Source: Marinobacter azerbaijanicus
GTDB lineage: Bacteria > Pseudomonadota > Gammaproteobacteria > Pseudomonadales > Oleiphilaceae
NCBI RefSeq assembly: GCF_030250645.1
Contig: NZ_JASSVS010000002.1
Location: forward strand, 558,001-622,000
Length of the DNA: 64,000 bases
Reading direction: 5' to 3'
Under the pieces are notes generated by a model. It ran no database searches and was not told where the DNA came from. It saw only the letters and a program-made list of their open reading frames with translations. Shown here in pieces: positions 8,591 through 16,201 of this stretch. Numbering within the stretch: the first letter of the stretch is position 1; the number at the start of each line of letters is the position of its first letter. The position numbers and the translations under genes are program-made.

Positions 8591-9901
8591 ATGAGCTTAC
8601 CACTCCAGAAAATTGGCAAACTTGACCGGATGGAGACCGCCAGCATTGACGAGCTCCGCCATGAACAGCTTCAGCGCCTGCGCTGGAGCCTGATTCACGC
8701 GTACACCAATGTGCCCTTCTACCGGAAGGCCTTTGATGACATCGGCCTGAAGCCGATGGACATCAACTCCCTGGAGGACCTGGCCAAGGTACCGTTCACC
8801 ACCAAGGCGGACCTGCGTGACAATTATCCCTTCGGCATGTTCGCCACACCCATGTCTGACGTGGTGCGGGTACATGCTTCCAGCGGAACAACCGGCAAAC
8901 CTACGGTAGTGGGATACACCCAGAGCGACATCAACACCTGGGCCGACGTTGTTGCCCGCTCCATTCGCGCCGGCGGCGGCTCCCGCGGTGACAAGGTCCA
9001 TGTGGCCTATGGCTACGGCCTGTTCACGGGTGGGCTTGGCGCCCATTACGGGGCTGAGCGCCTTGGCTGTACCGTCATCCCCATGTCCGGCGGCCAGACC
9101 GAGAAGCAGGTCCAGCTTATCCAGGACTTCAAGCCGGACATCATCATGGTAACGCCGTCCTATATGCTGAACATTGCCGATGAGATGGACCGCCAGGGTA
9201 TTGATCCGCATAAGCTGCCACTGCGTCTGGGTATTTTCGGGGCTGAGCCCTGGACCAACGCCATGCGTACCGAGATTGAGGAGCGGCTTGGCATACAGGC
9301 TCTGGATATCTATGGCCTGTCCGAAGTCATGGGCCCCGGTGTTGGCATGGAGTGCGTCGAGACCAAAGACGGCCCCACCATCTGGGAAGATCACTTCTAT
9401 CCGGAAATCATCAACCCGGAAACCGGCGAAGTACTACCCGACGGAGAATATGGCGAGCTGGTCTTCACCTCGCTGACCAAGGTGGCTCTGCCGATCCTGC
9501 GCTACCGCACGCGTGATCTCACCCGCCTGCTGCCGGGTACCGCAAGGCCAATGCGCCGGATCGACAAGATTACCGGTCGCAGTGATGACATGCTGATTAT
9601 CCGTGGTGTGAATGTGTTCCCAAGCCAGATTGAGGAGCAGGTGCTCAAGTGCGAAGCCCTGGCACCTCACTACGAGATTGAGGTTTACAAGGAAGGCAAC
9701 ATGGACTGCGTGGATATCCGTACCGAACTGAAGCCCGGAGTACCCGACAGCCCGAAAAGTCGCGCCGCGGCGGCCAAGGAGCTGGCACACCACATCAAGT
9801 CCTACATCGGCATCAGCACCCGCATAGAGGTAGTCGAAACCAACCGCCTGGCGCGGTCGGAAGGCAAGGCCAAACGTGTGTTTGACCATCGTAAAAAATA
9901 G
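8591..9901 (+). CDS. paaK: Phenylacetate-CoA ligase PaaK
   Basis: A 436-residue AMP-forming ligase that activates phenylacetate to phenylacetyl-CoA, the entry step of the pathway. The ATP-binding P-loop SSGTTGKPTVV starts at residue 97; later motifs are IFGAEPWTNAMR, DIYGLSEVMGPG and the C-terminal hinge ITGRSDDMLIIRGVNVFPSQIE, all typical of PaaK. It has no membrane segments. It is the last gene of the paaF operon and is followed by a 9-bp inverted repeat. Its product, phenylacetyl-CoA, is the effector that releases PaaX in other bacteria. Confidence 0.96.
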   Translation: MSLPLQKIGKLDRMETASIDELRHEQLQRLRWSLIHAYTNVPFYRKAFDDIGLKPMDINSLEDLAKVPFTTKADLRDNYPFGMFATPMSDVVRVHASSGTTGKPTVVGYTQSDINTWADVVARSIRAGGGSRGDKVHVAYGYGLFTGGLGAHYGAERLGCTVIPMSGGQTEKQVQLIQDFKPDIIMVTPSYMLNIADEMDRQGIDPHKLPLRLGIFGAEPWTNAMRTEIEERLGIQALDIYGLSEVMGPGVGMECVETKDGPTIWEDHFYPEIINPETGEVLPDGEYGELVFTSLTKVALPILRYRTRDLTRLLPGTARPMRRIDKITGRSDDMLIIRGVNVFPSQIEEQVLKCEALAPHYEIEVYKEGNMDCVDIRTELKPGVPDSPKSRAAAAKELAHHIKSYIGISTRIEVVETNRLARSEGKAKRVFDHRKK

Positions 9902-9915
9902 GTCTGCATGACCCA

Positions 9916-9953
9916 CGCAGAGCCGGTACGCATCCATTGCGGCTGGCTCTGCG
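9916..9953 (+). terminator. Possible terminator of the paaF-K operon
   Basis: CGCAGAGCC (9916-9924) is perfectly repeated in inverse at 9945-9953, with extra pairing inside the loop (AGCCG with CGGCT). There is no T-run after it, so it would be weak or partly read through into paaA. Confidence 0.35.
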
Positions 9954-10034
9954 CCCTCTCTGCCCTGGCTTGTCCCGCTCATTGATCGATTTAATTTTAC
10001 TTTCCCGTCGCTGATCTCAATAGCATTTAGTCAC

Positions 10035-10139
10035 GTATCATGTTTTTAATGATTAAAATCAACGTTATAAGCGTCATTAATCAATACTACCAAAAGAACA
10101 TGACACACAAAGACAATTCTTGATATTTATTCAGTATCA
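10035..10139 (-). promoter_or_regulatory. Candidate PaaX operators at the paaA promoter
   Basis: On the - strand, TGATACGTGAC at about 10030-10040 is close to the TGATTCGTGAT core described for E. coli PaaX. A second TGATAC core (GTATCA on +, 10134-10139) lies between the -35 and -10 elements, forming with the upstream TGATA an inverted repeat TGATA-N9-TATCA (10121-10139). Assignment to PaaX is inference. Confidence 0.5.
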
Positions 10140-10147
10140 TATAATAT
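10120..10147 (+). promoter_or_regulatory. Sigma-70 promoter of the paaABCDE operon
   Basis: TTGATA at 10120-10125 and TAATAT at 10142-10147 are separated by 16 bases. The ATG of paaA follows 84 bases after the -10 element, with GGAGG at 10219-10223 as ribosome-binding site. Confidence 0.6.
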
Positions 10148-10230
10148 GGATGTATTAGCCCTCTGATGTTATCCGAGGGCACCAGTGTTCACGGAGCCAC
10201 AGAACAACAAGCCCGATCCGGAGGTATTTT

Positions 10231-11223
10231 ATGTACGCCCAGCTCGTTGAAACCGGCGCCAAGCGCCTGAAGACCCTGGAAGAGATGTCGCCTGAAGAGC
10301 GCGAGTTCCAGGAAAAGATCGACGCCGAAACCAAGATTGAGCCCAAGAACTGGATGCCGGAAGGCTATCGCAAGACTCTGGTTCGTCAGATTTCCCAGCA
10401 CGCCCATTCCGAAGTGGTCGGTATGCTGCCGGAAGGCAACTGGGTGACCCGTGCGCCCACGCTCAAGCGAAAGCTGCAGCTGATGGCCAAGATTCAGGAC
10501 GAAGCGGGCCACGGCCTGTATCTGTACAGCGCCATGGAAACCCTGGGGGCTGACCGTGACGAAGAGATCGAAAAGCTGCATCAGGGCAAAGCCAAGTACT
10601 CCAGCATCTTTAACTACCCGACACTCAACTGGGCCGATATGGGTGCAGTGGGCTGGCTGGTGGATGGCGCAGCTATCGTCAACCAGGTTGTGTTACAGCG
10701 TACCTCCTATGGCCCCTACTCCCGCGCCATGGTGCGCATCTGCAAGGAAGAGAGCTTCCACCAGCGCCAGGGTTACCAGATCCTGCTGGACATGATGCGT
10801 GAAGGCACTGATGAGCAGAAGGCGATGGTACAGGACGCCATCAACCGCCTGTGGTGGCCGGCCCTGATGATGTTCGGCCCGCACGATGATGAGTCCCCGA
10901 ACTCCCAGCAGTCCATGGCCTGGAAGATCAAGCGCAAGAGCAACGACGAACTGCGCCAGATGTTCATTGACCAGACCGTGCCGCAGCTTGAATTCCTTGG
11001 CTGCACCGCACCGGATCCAGACCTGAAGTGGAACGAAGAAACCGGCCACTACGATTTCGGTGACATCAACTGGCAGGAATTCTACGACGTTCTCAAGGGC
11101 AACGGCCCCTGCAATCGCGAGCGCATCAAAACTCGCAAGAACGCAATTGACGAGGGCGCATGGGTCCGCGAAGCGGCCGTCGCCTATGCCAAAAAACAAA
11201 AACAGCGCGCACAAGCCGCTTGA
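10231..11223 (+). CDS. paaA: Phenylacetyl-CoA 1,2-epoxidase subunit PaaA
   Basis: The catalytic subunit of the multicomponent oxygenase, 330 residues. It is a ferritin-like di-iron protein; the two ExxH iron-binding pairs are visible at E91-H94 ([10 protein letters not shown]) and E174-H177 ([11 protein letters not shown]). With PaaC it forms the core that adds one oxygen atom of O2 across the aromatic ring of phenylacetyl-CoA. The start is set by GGAGG 8 bases upstream of ATG 10231. It heads a tight operon with paaB, C, D and E. Confidence 0.97.
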   Translation: MYAQLVETGAKRLKTLEEMSPEEREFQEKIDAETKIEPKNWMPEGYRKTLVRQISQHAHSEVVGMLPEGNWVTRAPTLKRKLQLMAKIQDEAGHGLYLYSAMETLGADRDEEIEKLHQGKAKYSSIFNYPTLNWADMGAVGWLVDGAAIVNQVVLQRTSYGPYSRAMVRICKEESFHQRQGYQILLDMMREGTDEQKAMVQDAINRLWWPALMMFGPHDDESPNSQQSMAWKIKRKSNDELRQMFIDQTVPQLEFLGCTAPDPDLKWNEETGHYDFGDINWQEFYDVLKGNGPCNRERIKTRKNAIDEGAWVREAAVAYAKKQKQRAQAA

Positions 11224-11240
11224 TACTGGAGGAATACAAC

Positions 11241-11522
11241 ATGTCTGAATGGCGCCTTTACGAAGTTTTCGTGCGGTCCAAGCACGGCCTGAACCACAAA
11301 CACGTGGGCAGCGTGCATGCCTCTGACGCCGAGATGGCCATGGAAAACGCCCGTGACCTTTACACACGCCGCAATGAGGGCGTGAGCATCTGGGTTGTGC
11401 CCTCCGACACCATCACGGCCTCCGCATCCGACGAAAAGGAAGTGCTTTTCGACCCGTCGGAAGACAAGATTTACCGGCACGCTTCTTTTTACGAGCTGCC
11501 CGATGAAGTCGGACACATGTAA
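11241..11522 (+). CDS. paaB: Phenylacetyl-CoA epoxidase subunit PaaB
   Basis: A 93-residue protein that starts MSEWRLYEVFVRSKHGL, characteristic of PaaB. PaaB bridges PaaAC heterodimers and is needed for a functional epoxidase in vivo. I chose ATG 11241, preceded by GGAGG, over an upstream in-frame ATG inside paaA, since the extra 27 residues look like shadow sequence. It follows paaA by 17 bases and precedes paaC by 12. Confidence 0.95.
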   Translation: MSEWRLYEVFVRSKHGLNHKHVGSVHASDAEMAMENARDLYTRRNEGVSIWVVPSDTITASASDEKEVLFDPSEDKIYRHASFYELPDEVGHM

Positions 11523-11534
11523 GGAGCGATTCCA

Positions 11535-12299
11535 ATGACACAAGCAGAAGCATTAAAGGAATACCTGCTGCGCCTGGCAGATTCCGACATGATCCTGGGC
11601 CAGCGCCTTTGCGAGTTGTGCGGAAAAGCGCCGGCACTTGAGGAAGAAATGGCACTGATGAACGTTGCCCTCGATCTCGTTGGTCAGGCCCGCAACTGGT
11701 ACGAGTACGCAGCCGAGCTGATTGATGATGGCCGCGATGCCGACAAGCTGGCATTCCGCCGTGACGCGCACAATTACCGGAATCTGCTTCTAACCGAGCA
11801 GCCCAATGAGGATTACGCCGTCACCATGGGTCGGCAGTTCTTCTTTGACGTGTGGCACTACTTCACGCTCAAGAGCCTGACCGAATCCAGTGATGAGCGA
11901 ATTGCCGGCATCGCCGCCAAGGCTCTGAAAGAGGCCACCTACCACCTGCGCCGGTCCTCCGAATGGGTCAAGCGCCTGGGTGATGGTACCGAAGAGAGCC
12001 ATAAACGCATGCAGGATGCCGTGGATATCCTCTGGCGTTTCACCGGTGAACTGATCACACCGGACGATACGGATCGCGCCTTGGCCGAGGCCGGCATTGG
12101 CCCGGATCCCGACCAGTTGGCCAAAGACTGGCGCGGCATGGTCAACGAGGTGCTGACTCAGGCCACCCTGACACCGGGCGCCGAAGATGCATGGATGTAT
12201 ATGGGCGGCAAGCACGGCGAGCACACCGAACACCTCGGTTTCATTCTGGCAGAAATGCAGTTCCTGCAGAGGGCCTATCCCGATGCCACAACATGGTGA
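11535..12299 (+). CDS. paaC: Phenylacetyl-CoA epoxidase structural subunit PaaC
   Basis: A 254-residue helical protein of the ferritin-like fold that pairs with PaaA. It begins LKEYLLRLADSDMILGQRLCELCG and keeps the helical bundle signature (ALDLVGQARNWYEYAAEL), but lacks a full iron-binding set, as is normal for this structural subunit. A ribosome-binding site AAGGAG lies at 11521-11526. Its end overlaps the start of paaD by 17 bases. Confidence 0.96.
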   Translation: MTQAEALKEYLLRLADSDMILGQRLCELCGKAPALEEEMALMNVALDLVGQARNWYEYAAELIDDGRDADKLAFRRDAHNYRNLLLTEQPNEDYAVTMGRQFFFDVWHYFTLKSLTESSDERIAGIAAKALKEATYHLRRSSEWVKRLGDGTEESHKRMQDAVDILWRFTGELITPDDTDRALAEAGIGPDPDQLAKDWRGMVNEVLTQATLTPGAEDAWMYMGGKHGEHTEHLGFILAEMQFLQRAYPDATTW

Positions 12300-12852
12300 G
12301 TCAGACCACAGGTCAGCCGTCGATATCCTGATTGCCAGTGATCGGGTGCCGGCAAACGCCCGCCCCGATCTGCTGACAGAGGACGACATCTGGGCACTGC
12401 TTGAAGAGGTCAAAGACCCTGAAGTTCCGGCAGTCAGTGTCGTGGAGCTCGGCATTGTCCGGGCCGTTCACTGGGACGGCAAAGAGCTGTCCATTGACGT
12501 GACCCCGACCTACTCCGGCTGCCCGGCCACCGAGTTGATTGAGGAACTGATTACCGAAGCCCTGCGCGCCGCAGGCTTCCGGGATCCGAAAATCAACCAG
12601 GTGCTGAGCCCTGCCTGGACCACCGACTGGATCACAGCCGAAGGCAAAGAGAAGCTTCGGGCATTCGGAATCGCGCCACCCGAGGGCAGCTCCAGCAAGA
12701 TGAGCCTGCTCGGGGAACCGGACGTCATTGCCTGCCCCCACTGTGGCAGCAAGGATACGGAGCGGGTCAGCGAATTCGGATCCACCGCCTGCAAAGCCCT
12801 TTATCGTTGCAAGGAATGCCTCGAGCCCTTCGACTATTTCAAATGCATCTAG
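12283..12852 (+). CDS. paaD: PaaD, DUF59/MIP18-type Fe-S maturation protein of the epoxidase
   Basis: A 189-residue protein with an N-terminal DUF59 domain (LLEEVKDPEVPAVSVVELGI, TPTYSGCPATELI) and a C-terminal zinc ribbon with CPHC and CKEC pairs, ending FDYFKCI. PaaD is thought to help insert the iron-sulfur cluster of PaaE or keep the complex active. I take ATG 12283, which overlaps paaC by 17 bases; the frame is open further upstream inside paaC but that part has no family resemblance. Confidence 0.92.
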   Translation: MPQHGESDHRSAVDILIASDRVPANARPDLLTEDDIWALLEEVKDPEVPAVSVVELGIVRAVHWDGKELSIDVTPTYSGCPATELIEELITEALRAAGFRDPKINQVLSPAWTTDWITAEGKEKLRAFGIAPPEGSSSKMSLLGEPDVIACPHCGSKDTERVSEFGSTACKALYRCKECLEPFDYFKCI

Positions 12853-12865
12853 AGCCGATACGATC

Positions 12866-13945
12866 ATGAACAAATTCTACTCACTGACCCTCAAAGAGGT
12901 CAGACCTGAAACAAGAAACGCGGTATCACTTGCTTTTGACCTGCCGGAAGATCTGGCGGACAAGTTCAGCTACAAGCAGGGCCAGCACCTGATTGTCAGA
13001 ACGCAGATGGATGGCGAGGAAGTGCGCCGCTCCTATTCGATCTGCCGCAGCGTCAACGATCAGGAGCTGCGCATCGCGGTCAAAAAGGTAGCCGGAGGTC
13101 GTTTCTCCACGTTTGCCAATGAACAGCTGAAACCGGGCCAGACGCTGGAAGTCATGCCGCCCCAGGGTCATTTCTCTATCGACCTGGACCCGGAGCGTGA
13201 AGGTAATTACCTGGCCGTGGCCGCCGGTAGTGGTATCACTCCGATTCTCTCGATTGTGAAGACCACACTGGAGACCGAACCAAAGAGTGAAGTTACCCTG
13301 TTCTACGGTAACAAGGCCACCAGCAGCACCATGTTCCGGGATGAGCTTCAGGACCTGAAGAACGAGTATATGGCGCGCCTGAATCTGGTTTATATCTTCA
13401 CCCGCGAAGAGCAGGACATTGATCTGTACAACGGGCGGATTGACCACGACAAGTGCGACGCCCTGTTCGATCACTGGATCAACGCCAAGGATCTTACCGC
13501 CGCGTTCATCTGCGGTCCCCAGTTGATGACAGAGGACGTACGCGACTCCCTGCTGCGCCATGGTATGGATAAAAGCAGGATCCATTTCGAGTTGTTCACG
13601 CCAGTCGGTGGTGCGCCACAGGCCCGCAAGGACAGAGCGCCGTCCAAGGTGGATCCGCAGTCGGTAAGCGAAGTGACCGTCATCGCTGATGGCCGCTCAC
13701 TGACCTTCCCACTGGTTCGTGACACCAAGAGTATTCTGGAGGCCGGCAACGAGGAAGGTGCAGATCTGCCCTACTCCTGCAAGGCCGGTGTCTGCTCCAC
13801 GTGTCGTGCCAAGGTTGTGGAAGGTGAGGTGGAAATGGACCAGAACTTTGCCCTGGAAGATTACGAAGTGGAAGCCGGCTACGTGCTCTCCTGTCAGTGC
13901 TACCCGGTCAGCGACAAGGTGGTTCTGGACTACGACGAAATGTAG
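12866..13945 (+). CDS. paaE: Phenylacetyl-CoA epoxidase reductase PaaE
   Basis: The electron-transfer subunit, 359 residues. It has an N-terminal FAD domain (RSYS at 55-58), an NAD(P)H domain (GSGITP at 121-126, FICGPQLM near 215) and a C-terminal plant-type [2Fe-2S] ferredoxin domain with C305, C310, C313 and C343. Electrons pass from NADPH through FAD and the cluster to PaaA. ATG 12866 is chosen because MNKFYSLTLKEV matches the family start; the frame is open upstream within paaD. A hairpin follows at 13976. Confidence 0.95.
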   Translation: MNKFYSLTLKEVRPETRNAVSLAFDLPEDLADKFSYKQGQHLIVRTQMDGEEVRRSYSICRSVNDQELRIAVKKVAGGRFSTFANEQLKPGQTLEVMPPQGHFSIDLDPEREGNYLAVAAGSGITPILSIVKTTLETEPKSEVTLFYGNKATSSTMFRDELQDLKNEYMARLNLVYIFTREEQDIDLYNGRIDHDKCDALFDHWINAKDLTAAFICGPQLMTEDVRDSLLRHGMDKSRIHFELFTPVGGAPQARKDRAPSKVDPQSVSEVTVIADGRSLTFPLVRDTKSILEAGNEEGADLPYSCKAGVCSTCRAKVVEGEVEMDQNFALEDYEVEAGYVLSCQCYPVSDKVVLDYDEM

Positions 13946-13975
13946 TTTCCGACCAGACAACAGAAAGACACTAGC

Positions 13976-14007
13976 AAGGCAAGCCCCGCGAAAACAGGGC
14001 TTGCCTT
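13976..14007 (+). terminator. Hairpin between paaE and paaZ
   Basis: AAGGCAAGCCC (13976-13986) is perfectly complementary to 13997-14007 across a 10-base loop, an 11-bp GC-rich stem. Only three T residues follow nearby, so it may act as a partial terminator or an RNA-stability element that sets paaZ expression below the epoxidase subunits. Confidence 0.45.
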
Positions 14008-14035
14008 GGCGTTTCAGTAACGAATGGAGTTACCC

Positions 14036-16081
14036 ATGTCAGTCCTGAAAAGTTACATTGCCGGCCAGTGGGTCGGCGAAAAGGCCGCGAAGGCCTTGCC
14101 CAGCGCCATTAACGGTGACATCGTCGCACATACCCACGACGATACCCTTGATTTCAAGAAAGCTGTGGATTACGGCCGCAAGGTTGGCGGCAAGAACCTG
14201 ATGGCGATGGATTTCCAGGAGCGCGCCCTGGCCTTGAAGGCCATGGCCATGTATCTCCAGGAGCACAAAAAAGAACTTTACGCCCTGTCGATGCATACCG
14301 GTTCCACCAAGGGCGATAACGGCATCGATATCGATGGCGGCTTCGGCACCCTGTTCTCCTACGCCAGCATGGGCCGCCGGGAGCTGCCTTCCGGCAATGT
14401 TGTTCACGAGGGCCCGGTGACTCCGCTCGGCAAGAACAACCACTTTGCAGGCACCCATATTCTGGTGCCCCGGGGTGGCGTGGCCGTCCATATCGACGCC
14501 TACAACTTCCCGGTGTGGGGCATGCTGGAAAAGTTTGCGCCCACCTTCCTGGCGGGCATGCCCTCCATTGTGAAGCCGGCCACGTCTACCTGTTATGTCA
14601 CCGAACTCGCCGTTCGTCTGATGCAGGAATCCGGAGCCCTGCCCGAGGGCAGTCTGCAGCTGATCATCGGCAGCACCGGCGACCTGTTTGAACACCTTGA
14701 AGAGCAGGACGTGGTCACCTTCACCGGCTCGGCTGCAACCGCCCGCAAGCTCAAGAATCACCCGAACATTATCAACCGCTCGATTCCGTTCAATGCCGAG
14801 GCCGACTCACTGAACAGCGCCATTCTTGCGCCGGACGTGACACCCGAACACGAAGAGTTCGACATCTTTGTGAAAGAGGTGGGCCGCGAAATGACGGCGA
14901 AGGCTGGCCAGAAGTGTACGGCTATCCGTCGGGTCCTGGTGCCGAAAGACCAGGTGGATGCTGTCTGCGAAAAGCTCAAGGAACGCCTGTCGAAAGTCAC
15001 CGTTGGCGATCCTTCGGTTGAGGGCGTTCGCATGGGCGCACTGGCCTCCATCGACCAGCTTGAAGACGTCAAAGCCAATATTCAGGAATTGCTGAAAACC
15101 AGCGAACTGGTCACCGGCGGCACCGGCGATTTCCAGCCAACCGGCGAAGGCACCGACAAAGGCGCGTTCATCGAACCGCACCTGCTGCTGTGCCGGAACC
15201 CTGAGAATGGCTGTGGTGCCCACGACATCGAGGCGTTCGGCCCGGTGGCAACGGTGATTCCCTACGACACCATCGAAGACGCTGTTTCCCTGTGCGCCGA
15301 GGGCCGTGGTTCACTGGTCACAACCCTGACGACCCGTGATCCAGCCATTGCCGGCAGGATCGCTCCACTGCTGGCCGCCTTCCACGGCCGTCTGCACCTG
15401 CTGGACGCCGAGGCGGCGAAGGAATCTACCGGCCACGGTTCTCCCCTTCCCATGCTCAAGCATGGTGGCCCCGGTCGTGCTGGTGGTGGCGAGGAGCTGG
15501 GCGGTATCCGTGCAGTACACCATTACCTGCAGCGCACCGCGATCCAGGGCTCTCCGAGCATGCTGGCAGCGGTTACCCGCGAGTATGTGCGTGGTGCCGA
15601 TGTTATCGAAACCGAAGTGCACCCTTTCCGTCGCCATTTCGAGGACCTGCAGATCAACGAATCCCTGCTGACTCACCGGCGCACGGTTACTGAAGCCGAC
15701 ATCGTCAACTTCGGCTGCCTGTCCGGCGACCACTTCTACATGCACTTTGACGAAATTGCAGCACGGGACTCCCAGTTCGGCAAGCGCATTGCCCACGGCT
15801 ACTTCGTGCTTTCCGCAGCGGCCGGCCTGTTCGTTTATCCGGGCGAAGGTCCGGTTCTGGCCAACTACGGACTGGACACCCTGCGCTTTATTGAACCGGT
15901 TGCCCCGGGAGATACCATTCGGGCGCGACTGACCTGCAAGCGCAAGATTGATCAGGGTCGGACATCCCCCGACGGGCACCCCCAGGGTGTGGTTGTATGG
16001 GACGTCCAGGTTCACAACCAGAACGACGAGCTGGTTGCGAGCTACGACATCCTGACACTGGTTGCCAAGAAGCCCGAGTAA
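14036..16081 (+). CDS. paaZ: Bifunctional oxepin-CoA hydrolase/semialdehyde dehydrogenase PaaZ
   Basis: A 681-residue two-domain enzyme. Residues 1 to about 520 form an aldehyde dehydrogenase with catalytic C294 (GQKCTAIRR) and general base E255 (FNAEADSLN). The C-terminal part is a MaoC-type hydratase with SGDHFYMHFDEIAARD and AHGYFVLSAAAGLF. The hydratase opens the oxepin ring and the dehydrogenase oxidises the reactive semialdehyde by channelling. I use ATG 14036 (GGAG at 14026-14029); an in-frame ATG at 14024 has no site. It is likely transcribed with paaABCDE, with a hairpin between. Confidence 0.96.
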   Translation: MSVLKSYIAGQWVGEKAAKALPSAINGDIVAHTHDDTLDFKKAVDYGRKVGGKNLMAMDFQERALALKAMAMYLQEHKKELYALSMHTGSTKGDNGIDIDGGFGTLFSYASMGRRELPSGNVVHEGPVTPLGKNNHFAGTHILVPRGGVAVHIDAYNFPVWGMLEKFAPTFLAGMPSIVKPATSTCYVTELAVRLMQESGALPEGSLQLIIGSTGDLFEHLEEQDVVTFTGSAATARKLKNHPNIINRSIPFNAEADSLNSAILAPDVTPEHEEFDIFVKEVGREMTAKAGQKCTAIRRVLVPKDQVDAVCEKLKERLSKVTVGDPSVEGVRMGALASIDQLEDVKANIQELLKTSELVTGGTGDFQPTGEGTDKGAFIEPHLLLCRNPENGCGAHDIEAFGPVATVIPYDTIEDAVSLCAEGRGSLVTTLTTRDPAIAGRIAPLLAAFHGRLHLLDAEAAKESTGHGSPLPMLKHGGPGRAGGGEELGGIRAVHHYLQRTAIQGSPSMLAAVTREYVRGADVIETEVHPFRRHFEDLQINESLLTHRRTVTEADIVNFGCLSGDHFYMHFDEIAARDSQFGKRIAHGYFVLSAAAGLFVYPGEGPVLANYGLDTLRFIEPVAPGDTIRARLTCKRKIDQGRTSPDGHPQGVVVWDVQVHNQNDELVASYDILTLVAKKPE

Positions 16082-16096
16082 CACCGGGCTGACCTG

Positions 16097-16128
16097 CTTT
16101 CTCCCTGTCTTGGACCCCAGGGAGAAAG
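16097..16128. terminator. First hairpin downstream of paaZ
   Basis: CTTTCTCCCTG (16097-16107) pairs perfectly with 16118-16128. It stands just before a longer palindrome and may reinforce termination of paaZ. Confidence 0.45.
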
Positions 16129-16134
16129 TCACAG

Positions 16135-16182
16135 GCAAATAAAAGGGGGACAGGTTTAACGACCTGTCCCCCTTTTATTTGC
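16135..16182. terminator. Bidirectional terminator or REP-like palindrome between paaZ and the liv operon
   Basis: A perfect 21-bp inverted repeat: the left arm 16135-16155 begins GCAAATAAAAGGGGGACAGG and the right arm is 16162-16182, with a 6-base loop TTAACG. The A-run on one side and T-run on the other make it a terminator in both directions, fitting the convergent genes. The GGGGACAGGT core also resembles dispersed palindromic elements of marine gammaproteobacteria, so a REP-type origin is possible. Confidence 0.75.
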
Positions 16183-16201
16183 GCTTTAAAACTTCAGGCA
16201 A

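Larger units (their letters stand above)
9902..10230. other. Intergenic region between paaK and the paaABCDE operon
   Basis: A 329-base gap. It holds an inverted repeat after paaK (9916-9953), two GTATCA cores (10035-10040 and 10134-10139) and the paaA promoter (10120-10147). Bases 9980-10160 are strongly AT-rich with several ATTAATCA/TAATGATTA words. No gene is seen. Confidence 0.65.

Noticed and set aside
10041..10080. Possible IHF site (AATCAACGTTATA) upstream of paaA
   Set aside because: It fits the consensus only partly, and the region is so AT-rich that chance matches are expected.
12187..12282. Longer paaD start inside paaC
   Set aside because: The extra 32 residues are out-of-frame paaC sequence and do not match the PaaD family.
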